This document shows, piece by piece, positions 46,642 to 57,681 of a stretch of DNA of 64,000 nucleotides (positions within the stretch are counted from its first letter, which is position 1; the number at the start of each line of letters is the position of its first letter). This DNA is from Ceratopteris richardii (taxonomy: Eukaryota; Streptophyta; Polypodiopsida; Polypodiales; Pteridaceae). The translations under genes and the position numbers were made by a program. The notes beneath the pieces are model-generated. The model had not been told where the DNA came from. It was given only the letters and a program-made list of their open reading frames with translations, and made no database searches. The stretch spans positions 54,609,156-54,673,155 of the forward strand of contig CM035437.1 of assembly GCA_020310875.1 (NCBI GenBank), read 5' to 3'.

Positions 46642-47539
46642 GAAAGATCAGATGAGAGAAGAGTTCAAGATAAGTGATTTGGGTTCACTTACCTACTTCC
46701 TAGGCTTGGAAGTTGTCTACAAAGATCATGGTTTTTTCCTCACTCAAAGAAAGTACATTAAGGACATGTTGGCAAAATTCAAGATGCAAGATTGTAAGAT
46801 TGTAGGTACTCCAATGGAGTTCAATCACAAATTGAGCTCACATGAAGGTGAACTCATAGAGGAGATCACATCATATCAAAGTCTAGTAGGTAGTCTCAAC
46901 TATGCCACATTGACAAGAGTAGATATATGTTACAGTGTGAGTGTGCTAAGTCAGTTTATGCACACACTAAGGAAACCACACATGGATGCTGCCAAAAGGA
47001 TTCTCAAGTATCTCAAAGGAACCATAAATCAAGGACTTTATTATCCTTATGTATCTGATTTAGGTTTGAAGCTATTTTTTGATGCAGATTGGGCTGGCTC
47101 CAAGGAAGATAGAAGGAGCACTTCAGGTTATCTTACCTTTGCAGGTTCAAAGCTTATTTCATGGTCATCCGAGAAGCAACCCACGATTGCTCTCTCTGCT
47201 ACTGAAGCTGAATACATAGGTCTTGCCATAGCTACACAAGAAGCTATGTGGATGAAGACATTATTCAAAGATCTTGGATTGGAGTTTGGAACTCCAACTA
47301 TTTATGGTGACAATATGAGTTCTATTCATTTGGCTGCTAATCCTATTTTTCATGCAAGGACTAAACATATTGAAGTTCATTATCACTATGTAAGAGAGAA
47401 GGTTCTAAGTAAAGAGATTCAAATATCATATGTGTCCACTCATCAACAATGTGCAGATATTCTAACCAAAGCATTGGATGGTACAAAGCTTTGCAAATTC
47501 AAGGCTATGATTGGTTTACAGGTAATCTTGGAAGATTGA
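46642..47539 (+). pseudogene. Copia F copy 2 RT C-terminus and RNase H
   Basis: The open frame 46652-47539 reads FKISDLGSLTYFLGLE, then RNase H with FDADWAGSKEDRRSTSGY, TEAEYIG, DNMSSIHLA and HARTKHIEVHYH. It ends at a TGA like copy 1 and is followed by the tract TTGAGGGTGAG and LTR 3. Confidence 0.92.
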
Positions 47540-47571
47540 AGACCTCAAGCATACTTGGCTTGAGGGTGAGC

Positions 47572-48825
47572 TGTTGGAGAAAATCTATGACAAGCCTAAG
47601 TATTGGCTTGAGTCCCACAAAGTCATGGAAGAAGCCTTAAAATGAAGACAATGTAAAGTTCACTTGTGAACTACCTCTTGTAACTTTTGAAGACTTTACT
47701 TAATGTAAAAGTGAAAGAATCTTAAGTGGTTGAGTCCACTTGATCAAAAAGGGAAAGAGGATCCACGAATTTGTGATTTGTGGTAGATAGAGAATCAAAT
47801 CAATCACTAATTGATTGGAGAGTGATTGAGGGGAGCTAGCCTCCCAAGATCAACTATAAATACATGGTAGTCTTAGTCGTGGTTATGTGAAGACCTCCAA
47901 GAGCTGAGCTTTATGCCATATCAAGGTGTGATTACAAGGCACACATATGTATCATTAAGTCCATTGTATGGTGAAATCAATATACTTTCCATTTTCATGA
48001 TCATTTGAGTTCATATTTCCATGTTCTTGTGAAGTGTACTACTCACTTCCATATCTCTCAGTTTTCTCACTCAGATTGCAGAGATGGTTTCTCTGAGATT
48101 GAAGCATTCTTTTCAGTGATTTAACTTGTTAAAGTTAGCTCTATAAGTCTAGTATATGCTCACCAATTTTCATTTCATTTGGGTGTGAAAATATTCAGTT
48201 ATGTTCAGTTGAAGTCAACCCTATCTGTTCATTTTCACTTCTCTGTCAGGTACCCGACTTTAGTACTCATCTTGTCAGAGATATTTCTCAGTGTATACTT
48301 ACCAAAATTCAATGATTGAAAGCTTGTTGGATTCAGCATACTGTCTAGTATAAGCATACAAATTTTCATAATCATTGGATTCTTAAATTATGAGCTATGT
48401 TCTTTTTTCTGCTCACTACTGTAGCAGCCCGTGAAAATCGGGATGATATCATCACTTGTTAAACATCATTCTCAGTGTGTGGTTCATTATTTTTGATGAC
48501 ATTACTCTTGAAAGTTAGCTCTTTAAGTTAACTAGACTTCCAAGAGGAATTAAGCTAATTGCTGTTGTGCTCAGAGAAGAATGCAAAACACTGGACATGT
48601 GTATGAACCAAAATAGCAAGTTCTTCACCTCTGAGCTACCTCCAACTTATCTGTTTTGATCTATCTTTTTGAGAGTGATCTTCCAAGGTACATAGGGTGT
48701 CTAATACATTCATTGGCAAGATAAAAGGGCCCACCATATACTCCTAGAGTTCATTTGGCTGGTGTAGATCAAGGATTTTGCAACACCTCTTCATCTTCAA
48801 GCACATACCTATCCATCTCTTCACA
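47572..48825 (+). repeat. Copia F LTR 3
   Basis: 1254 bp, starting TGTTGGAGAAAATC and ending CATCTCTTCACA. TATAAATA lies at 47855-47862. GGGAT follows. Confidence 0.93.
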
Positions 48826-48830
48826 GGGAT

Positions 48831-49401
48831 GACCAACATCATTGCTACTATTGCATGTGCTCCAACTAATCATGTTGATGAACCACCTTGATTCCCACTC
48901 GTAGATGATGATGCATCACTTGACATCTTCTCTCTTTTGTTGTTAAAACATTTGCATTTTTGTTGTTGCAACACTCAAAGCCTCCTAACCTATGATACCA
49001 TGTAAGAAAGTAATAGCACAATGGAATAGACCAATATACAAATGTGTACCTAAGTAATGGCTTAGGGACTTGTGACGAAAGAGTCTAACCTCGATCACCA
49101 ACAAGTATATATAGTGGGGATGATCACACATTTAAATTATCAATCCAAGAAATATCTTAAACCTAACGGAGTGTATGAGGACATGCACTTATGCAATGGT
49201 CAATGAAGTGGGATGGCTAAGATTGCATGCAAAGGAATGCAATCAGTCACATACATCACCTTCATGAGCGAAAATAGTGTCGTGATATTTGAAACAGTAT
49301 CAAGCACAATAAAATACTTTTCTCTCAGCTCCAAACTCGGAATGTGATTCGAAGCTCTTGATGAGATGCATCAATGATTGTGCTCTTATCCAATTCTAAC
49401 A
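48831..49401 (-). mobile_element. Copia E, right-hand part: gag start, primer site, candidate 5' LTR
   Basis: On the minus strand, MSSDASSSTSGNQGG starts at 48926 and leads into the F insertion point. A TGA-type break follows soon after. Upstream, TGGTATCATAGG (complement of 48989-49000) is a primer site. The adjoining block 49001-49401 begins TGTTAGAATTGG and ends CTTACA on the minus strand, as an LTR should. Its body does not match the 24290-24862 block, so only the primer site and gag are secure. Confidence 0.65.
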
Positions 49402-51269
49402 AAGCTACTTCAAGTTATGGGCAAAAAACAAAGCTGTAGGGCTCACCTAATCATGCCACACACCTTCTCAAGCTTCATGCACACATTACACTCTTGCAAA
49501 AAGCAATGAAATGGATAGACAACACTTCTATGCACTCAATTCAAGCTATAAACACACATGCAAGCTCACAAGCATGGAGATACAGGAAGAAGAAGAGGAA
49601 AATTCGAAAATCTGAGCTTCCTATTCTCACAATGGCAAAAATTATTTACAAAGAGTCACAAAATGAATCATATACATGTGACCTAAAATTGGTCCTTTCA
49701 CAAAAGAGGCCGACGCTTTATTGAAAAAGCCTAAATTCCTACTAGTTTACAAGGGCAAAGTTACAAATATCTTTGGATATCCATCTAGAGGAGTCCACTA
49801 GTGCATTTACATGAGTGGAATATCTTATAAGATGGATATTTGACAAAAATATATGCCCAAATTTGGAAAAAATTTGGGGGCCTTCTTCTTCTTCTCTTTT
49901 TTTTTGCTTCTCTACTCGTAGCTCTCTCCAAAAAAATCCCCCTCTTTGTCTTTTTCGTCCCTTGACATGCTTTTCTTTTTGTCTCTAGCTTTGTGTATGT
50001 AGTAGATTTGGCTCCTTATTAACTAATAGCATCTTTGTAGTTGACCACTGCCAACTCCTGTGGAAGCCTTGAAGGTATAGATTACCAATGGTCAAGGAAT
50101 TGATCAGAACTTGGGACTTGGTGCATTGGTTTTGGCTAGTTTATTTATTTCCATTGCACGCATCTAGTGGCTAAGGTGATTGAGGTGATGTCGATCCGAT
50201 CACCTTTCATTAGAGTTCTTTGTATTTTTGGAAGGACCTTATTCACTTCTTTTCCTCGCCCGCACTATGTGACCCGATCGTGGCCTTTATTAGTCACTCT
50301 CTGCTATGCTTTAGCATCCAAATAGACTGAGATTTTATTTCTTTGTTCACTGTGTTCGGGTCCTCCCTGTTGTCGTTAAAGCCTGATGCATGCCCCTACA
50401 AGGCTTGGTGTAGAGAAAGGTATTGTGTGCCCATGTGGGGCTTCCTGTAGAGCTTTCATTTTCTTTTTCTTTTACTTGTCTCTCCATCCACACATCCCCC
50501 CTCCTGAACTCTGTCGTCCTCGATAGGCTTCAAAATGTGATGGGAGTACTTCTTGTATACCATTTGCTTTGTAGCATTTATAAAATTTGCTTCATGTATC
50601 ATTAACTGCTTCCACTATTCAGACTTGTCTCCATCGTGTGGTGCTTGTCTGTGGTCAGCAAAAGCTAAGTTCATATGCCAAAAGCCTTGCATTTAGATTG
50701 GCGGATGTCTTTAGAAATATTTCAGAATCTATCTCAAAGAAGCCTATGAAAAATGCTTCTTTGAAAGTTTGCATGTATGTACTTGGCAAAAATCATTAAT
50801 CTTGAATAATATGCCATTATAGTAAGTCAGTTGGGCATAACTGAAAGGTCAAAAACTAATATATCCATGCCTTGATTTATTCCGATGAAGTTCAAAAATG
50901 TGTATTCTATGTACTTGAAGACTTTTAGTACTGTAAGGATCATAATAAGTATTTTATTGGTTAATCTTATGGTTAGGGGAGGGACCATAGCATGTCTTGA
51001 TAACCAAAATTCTATTGTTCTCACCATGTACGCTTTGATGGGGCGGTAACTATGCAGCATGCTCGGTAGTAAAGGAAGTTTGAGTCATTGTTTATTTATT
51101 TTACCTTGGCATTACAAATCCCAAAACTATGGCTAGTATTGTTGATGTGGCATCAGACAAAAAGATGGATTGACTTGTAATAAATATGGTGCCTCTTGAG
51201 AGTGCACCCGCAAAGTTGGATTTTTCTCCAAAATTTTTCTTCTCCAAATAGGATCGGTGGCTTTGGACT
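49402..51269. other. intergenic, nothing recognised
   Basis: AT-rich DNA with no motif-bearing frame. T-runs and CTTCTTC stretches lie near 49885-49920. Confidence 0.45.
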
Positions 51270-51881
51270 CCTATTGAGTATAATAAAAAGTGTTTGCCAT
51301 GAAGTTGAGTTGCTCGTCTGGATCCTTTCCTGTAGTCTTCTTGATGTACCTTCTAGTTTGCTCTTTCATGATTCCATAAGGTAAGTTGAAGGGCTTCATG
51401 ATATGATCTAAATCTTTGCTTTTGATCTTAGCCTCCATTAATTTCACCACTTTGTTTTCAAAATTCTCTGTAAGACATGACACCAGTAGCACATTTTCCT
51501 TCTAACTTAAGTCTTAGTCTTGTTAGTAGCTAGGGTGGGTGGTTGCACTACTGGTGTCCCCAAGTTCTTGGCTTGTTCTAATTGTGCTCTCAGCTCCACA
51601 ATGATGTGATATTTCTCTTCATGTTGTGACTTACTTGCCTTGAGCTCATCCTCTACTGTAGCTTTATCTTCGCAAATGAGCCTAACTTGATACACATCTT
51701 GAATACATTGCTCTATGTACTTTTGCATTGTGTCTTTCCACTTAAGTTCTAGTGCCTTTGTGTCCAATGTATATTGTGTTTCTAACTCATCATGTTTCCT
51801 TTGCTCTTGTTTTAGCCGATCTTCCATTTCTAACAACTTTGCTTTCATTTCTTATATTCCTTCACCATCTATGATGATTGC
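51270..51881 (-). pseudogene. decayed coiled-coil gene, C-terminal part (left of Tn-X)
   Basis: The minus-strand frame 51848-51507 is a strong coiled coil (KAKLLEMEDRLKQEQRKHDE, then KASKSQHEEKYH and LRAQLEQAKN). A TAA lies two codons before its first Met, in the same frame, so that Met is not the real start. After a stop and shift, 51492-51271 continues (LTENFENKVVKLMEAK, KDPDEQLNFMAN). The gene runs in from the right, across Tn-X, from 62955-64000. Family not recognised. Confidence 0.6.
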
Positions 51882-51905
51882 ATTAGGGCGAAAAACGGCC
51901 CAAAA
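51882..51905 (+). repeat. Tn-X left terminal inverted repeat
   Basis: About 19 of the first 24 bases match the complement of 62931-62954 by eye. The TTAGGG at the tip is a single copy and not telomeric repeat. Confidence 0.72.
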
Positions 51906-51913
51906 AGGGCCGT
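51895..51913 (+). other. perfect hairpin beside the left TIR
   Basis: ACGGCCC-AAAAA-GGGCCGT is a 7-bp GC-rich perfect stem with a 5-base loop, overlapping the TIR. The right end has no equivalent. It may be a transposase site or a transcription stop. Confidence 0.75.
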
Positions 51914-52118
51914 GTAAGTATTTCAATTAGTTGTGCTTAATCTAGATTAAAGATGTCAAATCCTTTAAGAAATTGCGTGTAAGTTCATTTAAAACGTATC
52001 TTATGCAAATTTTGAAGAGAGAGAAACTCCTATGATAATCATGAAAAGTTTGTGTGATATCTTACACCTCGAAGTTTGTGCTCACCAAAAATTCGAATTT
52101 TCCTCTTGTTCGTGGACC

Positions 52119-52126
52119 TATATAAT
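52119..52126 (+). promoter_or_regulatory. candidate TATA box of the Tn-X transposase gene
   Basis: TATATAAT lies 107 bases before the ATG at 52233. Between them TTTTTCATAGCAG occurs twice (near 52161 and 52217). Confidence 0.5.
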
Positions 52127-52232
52127 GTGTGCTGATGACATTTTGCACTTTTTTACTCTATTTTTCATAGCAGGCCTGTTTCTCTCTTTCACGTCATTTT
52201 AGACACTTGCCAGTCATTTTTCATAGCAGACC

Positions 52233-54805
52233 ATGGAGAACGTTAACCCAAATACTCTTGCTGAGCTTTCAAACAATCAAAATCATTGTGAAAAGTTCCA
52301 TATCAACATTGCAGTTAGTCAAGAGTATGCGACGACAAGAAAAGTATTCCGAAGGGCTCTTCATCCTCCTGAAGTGGATGGATTGCGAAAGGAAGGCAAG
52401 AAACATATCGACATATGGACAGATGGATTTGTTTATCCAATTGATCCACAAACTGGAAGGTATCCCCCTTTTCGTAATCTTCATGATCTGATTAGATTTG
52501 TAGGAGATGGTGAGGATGGTTCACGAGGCTATTGTTCAAGGCTCTGGGATATTTCAAGGAATTATGTACAATACATAAACTGTTTACAAAACACACTACA
52601 CCAGAAGGATTTACATATGAGGGATCTAGAAAACAAATTATCCACTTTATCTTCTCAGTTAGAGTCTTTTAAAAAAATGAAAGAAACTCCTATAGGTTTG
52701 AGAATGCGGTCAAAATGAGTAAAACCTTTTTTAGATTTGATTGAAAAATCTGGCCAGAAAAAAGAAAAGAATGAAAATTGTTAGAGATCATGTGACAAAT
52801 GTGCTAGGTTTTAATATGTCGAGCAATTTCGTCTGCGTACATTTCTGTAATGAAATTTTGAGTCAAAATGATGTTTTAAGACTATTGAAACTGAATGAAA
52901 ATACATGCTTGAAACACTTTGTTTTTCAAAAACTCATGATAGAAATGAATCTGTTACTAAAACCATCTCAAATTCAGAAGATTTGTGATAGTGTCGGAGT
53001 GAGTAGGAAAGGTTATAGAGCAATTTCAAAAGTTTGGTGTGAATTTTTAAAATTTAACAAAGTTAGAAGTTTTGGATTGCCTAGACCCCATCATGTAGGA
53101 AAGTTTCGGCTCTGCTTGAATAAGAAGATCACATCAGTATTTGGTGAATATAAACATATTCACGATAACATGCCTTACGAAGTAGGAAAACAAAAGTTAC
53201 ATTTCACTTACAATGCATTTAACAACATATGGATAGATATTATAAAACTTCAAACATACATGGTTCAGTTCTATAATATAAAAGAACATGAATGTTCTGG
53301 TCTATTGAAATTTGTAATCAAACTTGATGAAACTGAGCTTAAAAAACATCAAAAGATGGAGAGAATAAGTATTACACTGATGAACAAAGCTTTGGACTAT
53401 AGCCTTGGGAAATTGGATACTCCATCTCTCAAAGTACAATCAGAAATGGAGTTATGGTGGGTTGGTTGTGCTCAAGTTCCATCTGAGAGCCATAAAACAC
53501 TTAAATGGTTATTCTCACAGACAAACATTCCAAATGTTATCCAAAGGCATCATGCAGGAGAATTGTTGAATGTCAAAGACTACGGGAACTTTCAAGTTGA
53601 GTGGCATTTGAGTGGAAACCTAAAGACACTCAAATGCATGTTTGGTATAAGTGGGGGAGCAAATTCTAAGTATCCTTGCTTGTACTGCATGCAAAGCCCA
53701 GGCACAAATGGATGGATTGCTAGAGTTGAGGCTGAAGAGGCTCCTTCCAGACAAAATGTTATTCTTCATAACTACTCATCTTCTTCAATGATTTGGGATC
53801 CCATACTTCCAATAGCATTGACAAATGTACACATATGTACACTACATGCAGAGTTAAGAATCATTGACAAGTTGGTCCGTCTTCACTTGGATTATGCATA
53901 TTCTATCAAGCCTACAACTCTTGCAGATGAATGCATAAAAAAATGTGAATGTCTTCTTTCAGAAATGGGATTTCATGGTAGTGATGTTCATCTAAGAAAA
54001 GATCCAAAGCTTTCACAAAATGCAAGTGATGTGCTACAGGATGTCTCAATGGGAGGTGCAAAAGCAAGGAGATTCTTCAACAACCATGATGACAAACAAC
54101 TAAATGCCATGTGGAGTTGTTGGAAATAATTTTGTGAGGTCATGACTAATGTAAAAAGCAAACCAGAAATAGCAAAAAAGGGAATGGAGGTGTGGGTCAA
54201 ACTAGATAATCTTTTTAAGATCATGAGGCAGCAGGTAACATCAAAAAGCTATGTGATAGATTTCAGAAAGGCGACCACAGAGCTTATAGAAACCATCATA
54301 GAGGCATGGGGTGCCAAAGACATAACATACTACTTGGTGAGTTCCAAAGATATTTTATTCAATTTATTTATTTTTAATTGAAATAAAGACCTAATGAGAT
54401 TCTTTTGCTCTTCTAGCATATTCTTCTTGTGCATGGTGCATTCTTTGCAGAAAAAGAACCACTTGCCATGTGGAACACCCAAGGCATGGAAAAATCTCAT
54501 TATCAAGCAAGGACAAGCTTCTTTAGGTGTACAAGGAAAGGAGGAGGAGTAACAAAGAGCAATGCCTTCATAGAGCTTTTTGATTGGTTCTTTAGAAGAC
54601 AATTACAAAGGACCTCATTCCAAATGTAATCAGAAGGAAATGGCTATCACCAGACAAAATCATCATGTATCAATATCACAAAATGAAAAAGACTTTGACC
54701 AGAGAATCAATAACAGTTAATATTAGGCAATGGATCAATTACACCAAAAAAATTTGCAATGTCTTATATCACATTGGGCAATTTTTGTATATGTACATTT
54801 GTTGA
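52233..54805 (+). pseudogene. Tn-X transposase-like protein, broken
   Basis: The frame starts MENVNPNTLAEL at 52233. A TGA (52716-52718) and a shift near 52760 lead into the long frame 52741-54129; a TAA at 54127 follows. An intron (GTGAGT at about 54336, TTCTAG at about 54419) leads to the last exon. A shift near 54610 leads to the TGA at 54803-54805, for about 830 codons in all. A conserved-looking core has IKLDETEL, LSGNLKTLKCMFG followed by KYPCLYC, and NTQGMEKSHYQAR. This resembles large DDE-type transposases with a CxxC knuckle, but the second acidic site reads Asn (SGN). Superfamily not assigned. Confidence 0.6.
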
Positions 54806-54918
54806 GATATAGAATTTGAAAAAATCAAGTCATTCCTTGAGCCTCTTTAAAGAGCTTGGCTCTGGCAAATCACCTCTATATCTGAGGAACTCTTTTCTCC
54901 TATATCCAACAATGCTTT

Positions 54919-55275
54919 TTAAATCTGACACCCCTGCAGCCATTGCATAGCTTGAATAACAAAGTACCCTACCCTTGAAGCATTGAGTCCTGGGGCATAT
55001 CCAAAAATTCTGAATGCAGCTACTCTTTCAAGTAGCAAAACTTTGAAAGCATTAAAGGGTATTGGAGTAAAACCCATGTATTTTGATAGAGTCCTCAAGC
55101 AAAACAATGCAAAGTCTGGCTCCTCAGTATAGTGCTTGTGAATAACACAAAAAGTGTCTGGGTTCAAGTTTGGAAGATAGTGGATAATAGAATGAATATC
55201 CACCTTTGCTTTTCCTTTCTCTTCTATGGCTTTTCTTGTTCCCTTTCCCTTGCCAAGGTAATTGTCTTCATCCAA
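54919..55275 (-). pseudogene. Tn-X gene M1, last exon (unknown protein)
   Basis: This minus-strand frame reads DEDNYLGKGKGTRKAIEEKG, then HYLPNLNPDTFCVIHKHY and LSKYMGFTPIPF, ending LQGCQI-stop. It starts without a good Met, as expected for an internal or last exon; an AG lies near 55264. It faces the transposase gene, whose stop is 113 bases away. Product unknown. Confidence 0.5.
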
Positions 55276-55379
55276 TAAAGTTAAGTGTGGTAAAAATGAA
55301 AAACAAGGTTAGATGAGTGCAAGCACACTTTAGGAGTCATGAGAAGTAACTTGAAACAATTAGTAAAAAAGCAAGAGAC

Positions 55380-55446
55380 ACGACTGATGCAAGCGATTAG
55401 GGTCTTTAGAGAAATTCAGACAGTCGTTATCGCTTGCATTGGTCGT
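55380..55446. repeat. Tn-X hairpin 1
   Basis: The arms ACGACTGATGCAAGCGAT and ATCGCTTGCATTGGTCGT flank a poorly paired centre of 31 bases. It has one G-T type change per arm compared with the consensus arm. Confidence 0.88.
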
Positions 55447-55553
55447 CATCAATTTCTCTTTGCAAACTACCTAGAAACATGTAATATTTGATGAATGAGG
55501 GGAATTCTTACAAGCCAGATATCTATTATCAATGCTGCATGCAACTCCTAGAA

Positions 55554-55620
55554 ACGACCGATACAAGCGATAAGGCCCAACGGAAAATATCAGATGGGCC
55601 TTATCGCTTGCATCGGTCGT
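55554..55620. repeat. Tn-X hairpin 2
   Basis: The arm ACGACCGATACAAGCGAT extends into an inner stem AAGGCCCA/TGGGCCTT, so about 26 bp can pair around a 15-base loop. Confidence 0.93.
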
Positions 55621-55769
55621 GATCGATTTCTGACACTTCTAATGGAGAACTTGGACAAATCTGATACAAGCTAGAGATTTTGCATCGGTCCCATCTCATA
55701 TCCTTAACCTAAAATTCTTGAGAATATAGTTAACTGTATACCTTGACGTCATCTTCCTCAAGTCCAAAT

Positions 55770-55836
55770 ACGGCCGATGCAAGCGATAAGGCCCAATGGA
55801 AAATATCCGATGGGCCTTATCTCTTGCATCGGTCGT
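55770..55836. repeat. Tn-X hairpin 3
   Basis: Arms ACGGCCGATGCAAGCGAT and ATCTCTTGCATCGGTCGT, with the inner stem AAGGCCCA/TGGGCCTT as in hairpins 2 and 4. Confidence 0.92.
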
Positions 55837-55965
55837 GATCGACTTCTCAGTCTAAATGGAGACCTTGGAGAAAACCGATTGTGGCATCTCATCTCCTTAG
55901 CCTTAAAATCATGAGAATATATTTTACTACATACCTTGACCTCATCTTCCTCTTCAAGTCCGAAC

Positions 55966-56032
55966 ACGACCAATGCAAGCGATAAGGCCCAACGGAAATT
56001 ATCCGATGGGCCTTATCGCTTGCATCGGTCGT
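55966..56032. repeat. Tn-X hairpin 4
   Basis: Arms ACGACCAATGCAAGCGAT and ATCGCTTGCATCGGTCGT, with inner stem AAGGCCCA/TGGGCCTT. Confidence 0.93.
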
Positions 56033-56104
56033 GGTCGATTTCTCACTAAAAATGGAGATCTTGGACAAAACCTTTAATTCATAAGAATATATTAAACAAC
56101 ATAC

Positions 56105-57139
56105 CTTGACCTCGTCTTCCTCCTCAATGAGCTCTTTTGAGTCAATACAAATTGTTCCTTTGTCCTCAGCAACATCCAAGAATGAATAGCCGCGCCCAAA
56201 CGAGTATATTCCAAGTTGCTTCTGATGCTCATCAAACTCTTCATCAACAAGTCTTGGCTTCTCTGAGATAGCTTTCTCAAAGCATTTTGAAAGAGCTTGT
56301 GATGAATCTTTGAATTCTTCATTAGACAAATCTAAATCAAGACGCAAAAATTCTTCTTTTCTTTCTCCTTTCTTATTGATGAATCTTCTTGCAACTTCTT
56401 CTGACTCAGCTATAGCTGCAAGGCAGTAGTCTTCCCTTAGATTGAAAAGTTCCTGAATGTAAAATAGAGGTATAAACTCTTTTTCAGAGATAAAGTAAAA
56501 AGGTAGATTTGGGAGAAGTAGGGACTTCTCAGACACTTGAACTTCTTCAATTGGCTCCCTTATTGCAGTTTTTGCTTTAAAAGTGGCCACATCAAAACCT
56601 TTGACCTACTCTTCTTCTGCTTGGAGATTGATCTCCTCAACAATCTCCATGACATCTTTCATAGTTTTTGAGCTTCCCTCAAGTGTCAACTCTAAGAAAG
56701 GCTTGTCTTCAAAATGAACATTTTCCTCCTTTTCAACTCAGATATGATCAAGCCATATCAAGAAGGCAATGTTTAAAGGGAGCAAGCAGCAGTCCTTTTC
56801 ATGCTCTGGGCATAAATCTAGCTTCCTTGGCAAAGGGGATATCCTTTTGCATTTTCTTGTGATTTTAGCCCTATCTATTGGATCCTTCCCAAAGATGTGA
56901 GGATGGACATAGGTTTTCTGAGAAATAGAAAGGATCCTTCCATTGATCAACCCCAAGAAAATCTCCCACTCATCCTTAAGAAAACTTTTGGATTTCTCTA
57001 GGAGTTTTTCAAAATCAATTTTGGGGTTGAATATCGTCATTGCATCAGGAAAATAATCTACAGTTAAACCCTCTTGAACCATGAAATCAAGAAGTTTCTC
57101 TGATGGAGAGACACTAAGGATCTCATTCATTCCCTCCAT
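56105..57139 (-). pseudogene. Tn-X gene M1, main exon (unknown acidic protein)
   Basis: The first good Met is at 57139 (MEGMNEILSVSPSEK). The frame runs about 345 codons to a donor (CAAG|GTATGTTG) at 56105. Two in-frame stops interrupt it: TGA at 56738-56740 after LIWLDHI and TAG at 56606-56608 after LQAEEE. The product is rich in Glu and Lys, with an acidic end (KELIEEEDEVK). No known domain is recognised. An earlier non-ATG reading (from 57208) would lie inside hairpin 5 and is not used. Confidence 0.6.
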
Positions 57140-57177
57140 CTTAGCTACAGCTTCTCTTGTATGTCTATTAGGAGAAC

Positions 57178-57245
57178 ACAACCGATGCAAGCGACTAAAG
57201 CGACTCAAGGTAGGTCAAACGGGGAAAATCACTTGTATCGGTCGT
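57178..57245. repeat. Tn-X hairpin 5, in the presumed 5' UTR of M1
   Basis: Arms ACAACCGATGCAAGCGA and TCACTTGTATCGGTCGTGT pair imperfectly. An extra GCGACT repeat lies inside. It sits between the M1 TATA box and ATG. Confidence 0.82.
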
Positions 57246-57326
57246 GTCGGGGACGAAAGAAAAATACGCATGTAAATGAGACAAATTCTCTGAAGGTTCA
57301 AAATTTGAGTTTGTGAAGGAAGTAGC

Positions 57327-57334
57327 TATTTATA
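57327..57334 (-). promoter_or_regulatory. TATA box of gene M1
   Basis: On the minus strand CTATAAATAG gives a canonical TATAAATA about 190 bases before the M1 ATG. CCAAT-box repeats lie just upstream. Confidence 0.7.
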
Positions 57335-57360
57335 GGCGAGGAGGGAAGAAGTAACGGTCG

Positions 57361-57525
57361 AATGACGTGGACCAATCATTGAGTCCACGTGGCAAAGCAT
57401 ACATTGGTTGATTCAACGGATAGATGACATGGACCAATCAAATCATGCCACATGGCAAAAGACGTTGGAATTGCAACAGCTATATGATGTGGACAAATCA
57501 TGGCATGCCATGTGGCACCAATGGT
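57361..57525 (-). promoter_or_regulatory. triple repeat with CCAAT and ACGTGG motifs upstream of M1
   Basis: Three diverged units carry ATGA(C/T)(G/A)TGGAC(C/A)AATCA and GCCA(C/T)(G/A)TGGCA. The first has TGACGTGG and CCACGTGG, both G-box-like. Each unit is partly palindromic. The position just upstream of the TATA box fits a regulatory role. Confidence 0.65.
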
Positions 57526-57681
57526 CAACTCAGTTCAGGGACCTATTTAAGCTTCCCTATTCATTTCTTTCATTTTTTTTGTCAACACTTGCCAAACGTC
57601 GAGGTTCCATCGCCGCCAAGTTTTTAAGCTGCTTCTTCACAATTTCTATAGAGAGCGCTCTCTACATTAGGTAATATGGAC

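Larger units (their letters stand above)
27028..48825 (+). mobile_element. Copia F tandem array (LTR-internal-LTR-internal-LTR)
   Basis: Three LTRs of about 1.25 kb (27028-28291, 36036-37299, 47572-48825) enclose two gag-pol regions in the same direction. The middle LTR is shared: a purine tract lies on its left, and a primer site and gag start lie on its right. One GGGAT duplication bounds the whole block, so a single insertion was later doubled, most simply by unequal crossing-over between LTRs. Later insertions inside are the 3.5-kb unit at 30516, element G at 37331 and a solo LTR at 46411. About 11 kb of the 21.8 kb is F sequence proper once these and the LTRs are set aside. Confidence 0.93.
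55554..56105. repeat. tandem array of about 196-216 bp units, each with hairpin and splice donor
   Basis: Units start at 55554, 55770 and 55966. Each has the hairpin, then GATCGA(T/C)TTCT, a unique part, AGAATATA, and on the minus strand the acidic stretch ...GAGGAAGATGA(C/G)GTCAAG followed by GTAT. That stretch copies the 3' end of M1 exon 1 (56105) with its splice donor. The array is thus a repeated exon end plus hairpin and could give alternative exons. Confidence 0.78.

Noticed and set aside
51883..51888. TTAGGG at the Tn-X tip as telomeric repeat
   Set aside because: Only one copy, and it is mirrored at the other end as part of an inverted repeat.
57139..57208. An upstream start of M1 reading SRFSRLHRLCSPN
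   Set aside because: It begins at TTG inside hairpin 5; the first ATG at 57139 lies properly downstream of the TATA box and hairpin.
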